The translations under genes were made by a program, and so were the position numbers. This document shows positions 1 through 5,699 of a stretch of 14,169 nucleotides of DNA, in pieces (the stretch's first letter is position 1; the number at the start of each line of letters is the position of its first letter). The notes below the pieces were generated by a model that ran no database searches, was not told the DNA's origin, and worked only from the letters and a program-made list of their open reading frames with translations. The stretch comes from Chrysochromulina parva (taxonomy: Eukaryota; Haptophyta; Prymnesiales; Chrysochromulinaceae), in NCBI GenBank assembly GCA_002887195.1, contig PJAB01001481.1:1-14169 (forward strand), in the 5' to 3' direction.

Positions 1-1
1 G

Positions 2-358
2 GTCGCCGCGCGCGTGGGCGTTCAAGAGGCGAGCGTGTGGGGTGCTGCGTCGCCCGCCCCTGTTGACCGCGCGCTGCTGATCGGGTCGGTCTTCTTTGGC
101 GTCGGATGGGGCGCGACCGGCCTGTGCCCCGGCCCGCTGCTCGTTGGCGTCGGTGCTTCAGGTGCGCCCGGCCTGCTGCTCATGCTGTTTGCGGCGGCGC
201 TCGGCATGGCGCTCGCGAACCCGATCAGCAAGGCGGCCGGGGTGGCGATGGAGTGCATGCTGCGGAAGCGGCGGCTGGGGAAGGTATTCCCGGAGGCACC
301 GCGCCTCAAAGAGCTGGAGGTGAGCCACGAGGTCGGCAAGCCATCCGATCAGCAATAG
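2..358 (+). CDS. YeeE/YedE-type (DUF6691-like) membrane protein, C-terminal part
   Basis: The frame is open from the left edge and ends at TAG 356-358, so only about 118 C-terminal residues are visible and the true start lies outside the window. Two hydrophobic segments are seen: LLIGSVFFGVGWGATGLCPG and, after a short glycine-rich turn, APGLLLMLFAAALGMALANP. The GVGWGATGLCPGPLLVG stretch matches the GxGWGxxGxCPGP signature of the YeeE/YedE family, whose bacterial members move thiosulfate or other sulfur compounds across the membrane. The cysteine of that signature is kept. The last 40 residues are charged and probably lie outside the membrane. Family membership rests on this motif. A sulfur-transport role is inferred from the family and not shown here. 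The substrate and membrane location in this organism are unknown. Confidence 0.72.
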   Translation, partial: VAARVGVQEASVWGAASPAPVDRALLIGSVFFGVGWGATGLCPGPLLVGVGASGAPGLLLMLFAAALGMALANPISKAAGVAMECMLRKRRLGKVFPEAPRLKELEVSHEVGKPSDQQ

Positions 359-418
359 ATGCCCGCGTGCTCGTATGCCCCGGATGAGTTCCGACGAGCC
401 CTGAATCACGTGCATAGG

Positions 419-551
419 ACTCGAGCATGGACGCACAACAAGGGGGGGGTCGGAGTGCAGTCCATGGGCATTGAGTAGGAGGCACAGCAGGGGGGACAGT
501 CGGATAGCGGAGTTCAGTCCATGGGAGTCGAGCATGGAAGCACGGCACGAG
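419..551. repeat. Decayed tandem repeat, about 50-57 bp unit, roughly 2.5 copies
   Basis: Copy A (419-468) and copy B (469-525) both run from a GAGCATGG-like or GAGTAGGA-like start, through GCACA(A)CA and a G-run, to a shared end AGTCCATGGG. A partial third copy (526-551) restarts with AGTCGAGCATGGAAGCACGGCA. Copies differ by small indels and substitutions, so this is an old minisatellite. No function is suggested. Confidence 0.6.
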
Positions 552-799
552 TTCCAGTACGAGAGAGCGCGGCCCAAGTCCCACATGCGACATGGGACGT
601 TCGCCCTGGTGCGGGTGGGGCGTGACCTGGCTCCTGGGGTGATGTGCGTGCCGCTGTCGAAGTGAGCCTTCGAAGCCTAAGTGCCTAACCATTAATCACG
701 ACCGCGTCGGCATCGAACTGCGCAAAGTATCTTTTTCAACATGTCGTACTTCTTGTGGCGCTTTACCCGGACGCTTCCCTGCACTTCTCTATGACGTTT

Positions 800-1056
800 G
801 TCGGGTGCGTATAACGCAGGTAGGTGCGTATACGCAAATACGCACCCGACGCCGCGTTTTCCGTTTACGCATAATTATGTGCTTGTACGCGGCGGTGGGT
901 GCGTAATGTATACATGTACGCGGGTGGGTGCGTATACGCAGGTAGGTGCGTATACGCTATACGCAGTCCAGGCAGATGTTAGGTGCGTATACACAGTGGG
1001 TGCGTACAATAAGGCGTATGATTGGTGCGTAAAGACACCCGACGATGTGTTTTCGA
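800..1056. repeat. GGTGCGTA repeat cluster with palindromic TGCGTATACGCA cores
   Basis: The motif GGTGCGTA occurs seven times, near 804, 823, 898, 927, 945, 982 and 998, and an eighth partial form GGTGCGTAAA is at 1024. Two copies contain the perfect 12-bp palindrome TGCGTATACGCA (825-836 and 929-940), and 947-958 has 11 of its 12 bases. A longer unit of about 33 bp is repeated at 803-835 and 926-957 and differs by one inserted A. The arms GTCGGGTGCGTAT (800-812) and ATACGCACCCGAC (838-850) are a perfect 13-bp inverted repeat with a 25-nt loop. ACCCGACG...GTTTTC appears at 844-861 and again at 1037-1054. The cluster has no coding sense and its function is unknown. Confidence 0.8.
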
Positions 1057-1146
1057 CATTCAATTCCCAAACCGGTGTAGGGTTGGGGCCTTATAAACAT
1101 GAAAAATAGTAGACCACTCCCCCTTTGGTCAAGACGAGTGACAACG

Positions 1147-1211
1147 ATGTACACGTCTCCTAGATTGAACGATGTGGTAGTACAGGACTCCTAACATCTG
1201 GACGTGTACAT
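1147..1211. repeat. Inverted repeat able to form a 15-bp hairpin
   Basis: ATGTACACGTC (1147-1157) is the exact reverse complement of GACGTGTACAT (1201-1211). AGAT (1162-1165) can also pair with ATCT (1196-1199), which extends the stem to 15 bp with a 4-nt bulge on one side and a 1-nt bulge on the other, around a loop of about 30 nt. It lies about 340 bp upstream of the photolyase/hydrolase start. It could be a regulatory structure or the remnant of a small mobile element. The sequence alone does not decide between these. Confidence 0.6.
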
Positions 1212-1545
1212 GACCTCATGCCCGCGTTAACGTTAACACGACAGACGCGACAACCGGTGCCGCGTGTACCAATGGCGTGTACATGTAGTAACGGTGCGAA
1301 AGTGCCACGACCGTGCGTTTGACATCGCGAAAGAAATTAAGTCCGCACATGGTGTGCTTGGGGCGAAACCAGACCTCCAAATACACTCAGGGGTCTGACG
1401 AAACTCAAGCATAAGCCCAAACGGAACTTTCCCTCGAGGTCAACCCCCCGCCCCGCCAACTCACCCGATTCTCGGTCAAGACCTTGCACAAGACCTGGCC
1501 GTCGACGGACCGAGGGATCGACCGAGGCCGCGTTTCCTCCAGACC

Positions 1546-3949
1546 ATGCTCGCCGCCTCTCTATGCATCGCGGCTCTCTCCCTAAGCCGCCCATTCCTCC
1601 CGCGCTCTCGCCCGACGACTATGACCTCAGATGCCGCTGTGGCTGGCGCGCAGCTCGTGTGGTTCACGGGTTCTGCCGACCTGCGTGCCAGTGACCACGG
1701 TGGCTTGTTGATGGGTACGGCGGCCGAGGGCGAGGGCGCTGTCGTGCCCGTGTTCATCATCGATCCGCAGGTGCACTTGCGCCAGCCACCATTCCTCGTG
1801 CGGCGCCTTCACGCGGCGCTTGTCTCGCTCGGGGAAGAGTTGCAGATGCGGCACGGGTGCCCTCTCATTGTGCGCCAGGGCACTGCGGCGGAGCTGCTGC
1901 CAAAGCTTGCTGACGAGTGCGGCGCGACGGTGTGCCACGTGGTGGCGGACGACGTGTGTGAGCGGCCGCGCGCGATGATGATGGCTGGCTGCGCAGCGCT
2001 CGAACAGAGCGGCTTGCAGGTGCAGCGCTGGGACAATGGGCTACGTGCCACAGCGTACGTGGCAGACCCGACCGCGCTGCCGGCGAGCTTCCCCGAGTAC
2101 GTGAAGGCGGTGAGCGCGCTGCCGCCACAGGCGCCGCTGCTGGGCGAGCCCGAGGACGGCGAGATGCCCGTGCTACTCACGCCACTCGCCTCCGAGGGCG
2201 TTCCGTCACTCGCCGAGCTGCTGGCGGCTGCGGAGGCCGTCACACCGCTTGGGGCACGCGCCGCACGGAGCCTCGCGGCGCAGGCGACGCTGCCGCCGTA
2301 TGAGGAGGCGATCGTGCGATGGTGCGCCGAGGGTGCGGCGCGGAAAGCACTCGCTGCCTACGTGACCGATGGCAAGGAAGCCTTTGCCGACGCTCAGCTC
2401 AGCGACGCTCTCGGCGGCGGCAGTGGCATTCATGTAACGGGCAGCCTGCAGGCGGCTGCGGCCCAACGGCTGGCCACGGGCGGTGGGCGTCCATCCGATG
2501 GGCTCGCATTGCGCGAGGCGGCCACGCGGGCCTTCTCGCCGGCGCTCAGCCTCGGGGTCCTCTCAGCGCGCGAGGTGCTTGCCTCTGAGGGCCTCTGATT
2601 GCCTCCCTCTTTGCATGCAGGTCTTCGGCGCTCAGCCTCGGGGTCCTCTCAGCGCGCGAGGTGCTTGCCTCTGAGGGCCTCTGCTTGCCTCCCTCTTTGC
2701 ATCCAGGTGCTCGCGGCGGCGCGAGAGGCCTCCATCTGGCCTCTCTCGCCTGCCGATCGTCCGTGGTGGGGTCGTTCGAGTCCGGGTGCGCTGAGCGACT
2801 GCGTCGAATGGCGGGAGTGGTTTGAGCTACTCGCGCGCCGCTCTCTCGCACTCCAGGCAAAGGGCGAGGCGGGCGCGACTAGCGGCGGCACCGTGGCCGC
2901 ACAGGGCGACGCGCGCGCACGCGGCACGATTCGTTATTGGCGTTGGCAGGGCGCTCATCTGGTGCGGTACGAGTCCTGGCCCGCGGGCAAGCGATACGAC
3001 GGCAAGACGCCAGCGCTTCTCCTCGTGCACGGGTTCGCCGCCTCGGCAGAACAATGGGAGCGACTCGTCCATGCGATGCGCGCGCTCGGCGATCCGGACG
3101 CCCTGCCGCCCATCTACGCACTCGATCTGGTCGGCTTCGGGCACAGTGAGAAGCCCGGTATCTCGTACACGCAGTACACATGGGAGGCACAGCTCGTCGA
3201 CTTTGCGGCGGAGGTGCTCCCTGATGGCCTCTGATGGCCTTTGATGACCTCGGACGGCCTCTGATGGCCTCCCTCACTGCATGCAGGTGCTCGAGGGCGC
3301 GCCCGTCGTGCTCGCGGGCAATAGCATCGGCGGTGGCCTCGTGGCGGGCGCGGCCGCGACGCTCGGCGCGCAGGTGCGCGGCGTGGTGCTGTGCAACACG
3401 GCGGGGGTACTCGAGCCACCTGAAGAGTACAGCCCACCTGCCGAGAGCGTACGTGACGCGACGCTGCGCGGCGCCGTGCGGCCGTACACTCCAGTGCCAC
3501 TGCTCGGGCAGCCGGCGCTCGACCTCTTCGGCGAGGCCGTCATCAGTCTCATCTTCCCACAGATCCCGACGCGCCTCGCCGACATCTACGCCGACCGGCG
3601 CACCAACGCCGATCCGGCCGTCACGGTCGCCATCCAGCAAGGAGCTGCCTCGCCCGGCTCGGCGAATGTCATCGGCTCGGGTCAGAAACTCGCGCCCAAC
3701 CGACCGCTCAACGAGGTACTCAATCGGCCCAACGGCTTCGGGGGCCCCGTGCTCGTCGCCCAGGGCAAGAATGACCGCGTCTCGGGGCCCGCTCGCGCGC
3801 AGGAGCGCGCGCAGCTGTTCAAACGCCTGCGGCCCGGCGTCACGGTGCGCGAGCTCGACGCGGGCCACTGCCCCCATGACGAGGTGCCCGAGCAGGTGGC
3901 GCAGGCGATCCTCGAGTGGCTTCCCGACGTGGTGGAGTGGAGGTCGTGA
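1546..3949 (+). CDS. Photolyase-like / alpha/beta-hydrolase fusion protein, three exons
   Basis: The proposed joining is 1546-2574, 2707-3213 and 3287-3949, all phase 0, giving a 732-residue protein. The N-terminal half resembles the Rossmann-like antenna domain of photolyases and cryptochromes: LVWFTGSADLRASDHGGLL (residues 37-55) corresponds to the usual VWFRxDLRxxDxxxL start, followed by VVPVFIIDP. A short helical part (FSPALSLGVLSAREV, then VEWREWFELL) recalls the start of the FAD-binding domain, but most of that domain is missing, so DNA repair or blue-light activity by the usual chemistry is unlikely. The C-terminal half is a complete alpha/beta hydrolase: oxyanion loop LLLVHGF near 447-453, nucleophile Ser525 in GNSIG, Asp675 in GKNDR and His706 in AGHCPHDE. 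The same fusion is known in plants (Arabidopsis At4g25290 type). The substrate is unknown. The N-terminus (MLAASLCIAALSLSRPFLPR) is hydrophobic then basic, as in organelle or signal targeting. Met26 is an alternative start. Confidence 0.87.
2541..2712 (+). repeat. 86-bp tandem duplication spanning an exon-intron junction
   Basis: Copy 1 starts at 2541 (GGCGCTCAGCCTCGGGG) and copy 2 at 2627. Over the 80 bp from 2541-2620 and 2627-2706 the two differ at only two positions (A2598 against C2684, and G2617 against C2703), so the duplication is recent. Each copy carries 34 bp of coding sequence followed by a 46-bp intron unit. Copy 1 ends in GTCTTC and copy 2 in GTGCTC. Confidence 0.92.
2575..2706 (+). 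other. Intron 1 of the photolyase/hydrolase gene (132 nt, internally duplicated)
   Basis: The donor is GAG|GTGCTT and the acceptor ATCCAG|GTGCTC. Removing the intron joins ...LSARE to VLAAAREA in frame, and the join reads like a continuous photolyase-family helix. If the intron is not removed, translation stops at TGA 2596-2598. The intron is two 46-nt intron units (2575-2620 and 2661-2706) separated by a 40-nt copy of exon-derived sequence (2621-2660). Both units have their own GTGCTT donor and CAG acceptor, so alternative splicing is possible. Boundaries are predicted from reading-frame continuity and GT-AG ends, not from transcripts. Confidence 0.8.
3214..3286 (+). other. Intron 2 of the photolyase/hydrolase gene (73 nt, tandem 10-nt repeats)
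   Basis: The donor is GAG|GTGCTC and the acceptor TGCATGCAG|GTGCTC. Splicing joins DFAAE to VLEGAPVVLAGNSIGGG, which places the nucleophile-elbow strand of the hydrolase directly after its helix. Without splicing, a TGA at 3232-3234 ends the frame. The interior is a run of 10-nt units, CCTCTGATGG and variants, at 3228-3267, followed by the tail CCTCCCTCACTGCATGCAG, which is nearly the same as the end of intron 1. The octamer AGGTGCTC occurs at both edges (3212-3219 and 3285-3292). Confidence 0.88.
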
Positions 3950-4105
3950 TTTCCATGCACTGCGGTCTGCGCCGCGCGTGTCAGTGCCAGCGGGGCTCAT
4001 CTGCGGACACTGCGACTCCGGCGTTCCACACGCCATCTGGATGCCGTTTTCTAGTTTCAGCCCGAAGTGGCCCGAAGCAAAAAGTTTTCGTAAAAGGCGG
4101 TCATG

Positions 4106-4161
4106 CCAGCCCTCACAAAGCGAGCACCGAGGTCTTGATCAAGACGCTGCTCGCTGGCTGG
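4106..4161. other. Long imperfect hairpin upstream of the radical SAM gene
   Basis: Three paired blocks are nested. GTCTTGATCAAGAC (4132-4145) is a perfect 14-bp palindrome. GCGAGCA (4120-4126) pairs with TGCTCGC (4148-4154). CCAGCC (4106-4111) pairs with GGCTGG (4156-4161). This gives about 20 bp of stem with small asymmetric bulges, ending 28 nt before the ATG at 4190. No T-run follows, so it does not look like a bacterial terminator. It may be a folded 5' leader or part of a dispersed repeat. Confidence 0.6.
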
Positions 4162-4189
4162 TTCTGAGGCCACGCGCTGCAGGAGGCTC

Positions 4190-5518
4190 ATGATCTCATC
4201 GCGACGAAAACTCATTCTCATGGGCCTCGACTGGATCCGTCGCAAAGACCCGCCACTCAGCCTCGCAAATGCAAGCATCGCTGCGGCTTGCGCCAGCGTT
4301 GCGAATGTGGCAACGGTTGTCATCAACTGCAACCAGGAACGCCTCGATCTACAGTCAGAGCTGACGACCCAGTTGCTCGCGGCGACAGCCAACGAGTCAC
4401 ATCCACCGCTTGTGGCTATGGGCGGATACGTATGGGCTGAATCTATTCTGAACGATGCGATCCGCACTGTTAAGCAAGTTCTCGGTCCAGAAGCCACCGT
4501 CGTACTCGGAGGTCCTCAAGTGACCTACGCGCCTTCCGAGCAGTTTTTTCTGGCATCGCAGTACCCAGGCGCCGATGGTTTCATACGCGGCTATGGTGAA
4601 GAGCCGATGCGGCGATTGCTGATTGGCGAGCACGCTCCTCTGGGCTACACGTCTCGTGAGCAGTGTGACCTCGGCCTACAATCCAAGGGCGGCTTCACCT
4701 CGTCTCCTTCACCCTTTCTGACTGGATGGATGCCTGCCCAACGCTTCTTGCGCTGGGAGACGCAGAGAGGCTGTCCCTTTAGGTGCAGCTTCTGCCAGCA
4801 CAAAGACTCAGCGAATCGGCGCATCAATCTCGATCGCGATCGAGTCTTCGAGGAGTGTGAATGGATGGTCAGCCAGAGCAACCACGGGCCACTGCGCGAC
4901 CTCGCCATCGTCGACCCGACGTTCAACTCGGGCCCGCAGTACCTCGAGGTCCTCGCCAAGCTGTCGGGCTACAGGGGTAAGCTCTCGCTCCAATGCCGTC
5001 TCGAGATGATCTCCGACGATCTGGTTCACGCGGTGCTCGACCTCTCACGCACGGCGAACGTCGTTCTAGAGTTTGGCGTGCAGACAATTCATAAGAACGA
5101 GCAGCGCCTGATCGAACGGCCGTCGAACCAGAAGAGTATCGAGAAGTGGCTCGCCATCCTCAATGCGCACGGGGTGCCCTACGAATTGAGCTTCATCTAT
5201 GGCCTGCCAGAGCAGACGCTCGATTCATTCCGTCGGACACTCGAGTGGGCGGAGCACAAGTGCTCCAACCATGCAAGCTCGCGAGCTGTCGCTCGCTTCT
5301 GGCCTCTGATGCTGCTCCGCGGCACGCAGCTCCACAAGCGCCGCAGCGAGCTCGGCCTGGTGACGACCGAGGCGCTACAAGTGGACATTTCTGGTCGGGT
5401 GGGCTCGAGCATCCCGCACGTGATCGCGTCGCACACGTTCACCTTTGACGACTGGCTCGTGATGAACCAGGAGGCGGAGCGAGTGAATAAGGTAGAGCTG
5501 GCCTTAGTGCCTGATTGA
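4190..5518 (+). CDS. Radical SAM protein with N-terminal B12-binding-like domain
   Basis: This is a 442-residue protein from a single exon. Residues 1-145 resemble the cobalamin-binding-like domain of B12-type radical SAM enzymes: PPLSLANASIAAAC, VAMGGYVWAE, VVLGGPQVTYAP (104-115) and GYGEEPM (134-140). The usual DxHxxG cobalamin ligand motif is not present, so the domain may bind a corrinoid differently or not at all. The cluster motif CPFRCSFC (Cys195, Cys199, Cys202) is the CxxxCxxC that holds the [4Fe-4S] cluster used to cleave S-adenosylmethionine. Downstream, LEFGVQTIHK and FIYGLPEQT match the later strands of the radical SAM barrel. The substrate is unknown. The protein looks bacterial in style, and its first half has less GC-rich codons than the neighbouring genes, which hints at horizontal transfer. 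The ATG at 4220 (Met11) is an alternative start. The next gene on the same strand begins about 180 bp downstream. Confidence 0.9.
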   Translation: MISSRRKLILMGLDWIRRKDPPLSLANASIAAACASVANVATVVINCNQERLDLQSELTTQLLAATANESHPPLVAMGGYVWAESILNDAIRTVKQVLGPEATVVLGGPQVTYAPSEQFFLASQYPGADGFIRGYGEEPMRRLLIGEHAPLGYTSREQCDLGLQSKGGFTSSPSPFLTGWMPAQRFLRWETQRGCPFRCSFCQHKDSANRRINLDRDRVFEECEWMVSQSNHGPLRDLAIVDPTFNSGPQYLEVLAKLSGYRGKLSLQCRLEMISDDLVHAVLDLSRTANVVLEFGVQTIHKNEQRLIERPSNQKSIEKWLAILNAHGVPYELSFIYGLPEQTLDSFRRTLEWAEHKCSNHASSRAVARFWPLMLLRGTQLHKRRSELGLVTTEALQVDISGRVGSSIPHVIASHTFTFDDWLVMNQEAERVNKVELALVPD

Positions 5519-5699
5519 GAGTGGATGCGCATGAGTGTGGGGGGCCGTGGGAACGGGTGAGTTGTTGCAGGTCGGAAGCCTTAGCCCTTTCCGTCTATTA
5601 CCCTCCGAGGGGATTAGGATTGCGCGCGCGTAGTGTAAAGTGCGTCCGCGCACGAAACCACCAACTGACCGGTTCACACGAAACTGTTCCTCGAAACTG

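Larger units (their letters stand above)
359..1545. other. Gene-free intergenic stretch, rich in repeats
   Basis: No convincing coding region was found in these roughly 1.2 kb. Short open frames exist but have biased, repeat-derived translations. From about 660 onward the base composition is less GC-rich than in the flanking genes. The stretch holds three structures listed separately: a decayed tandem repeat, a GGTGCGTA repeat cluster and an inverted repeat. It also has a 12-bp palindrome GTTAACGTTAAC at 1226-1237 and two copies of GTGTACATG at 1204-1212 and 1277-1285. The part next to 1546 must contain the promoter of the photolyase/hydrolase gene, but no TATA-like or other core element could be assigned with confidence. 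Confidence 0.6.

Noticed and set aside
800..1056. CRISPR array
   Set aside because: The repeats are short, irregularly spaced and degenerate, with no uniform spacers and no cas genes. The surrounding genes are eukaryotic.
798..1109. Open frame of about 100 residues through the GGTGCGTA repeats
   Set aside because: The translation is only repeat sequence (recurring VGAYT- and YTQ-like patterns), there is an antisense frame of similar quality, and no domain is visible.
2879..4036. Minus-strand open frame of 385 codons
   Set aside because: It is antisense to the hydrolase exons and crosses intron 2. It is Arg/Ala-rich with no motif. It arises from high GC on the opposite strand.
4132..4145. 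Bacterial intrinsic terminator
   Set aside because: The stem is a palindrome without a following T-run, and the genomic context is eukaryotic.
4057..4497. Minus-strand open frame overlapping the start of the radical SAM gene
   Set aside because: Most of it is antisense to the well-supported radical SAM coding region. The part in front of that gene might be a dispersed repeat, but no protein family is recognisable.
5519..5699. tRNA or small RNA gene between the radical SAM and GH3 genes
   Set aside because: Some short complementary blocks exist, but no cloverleaf with the conserved T-loop and acceptor stem could be drawn.
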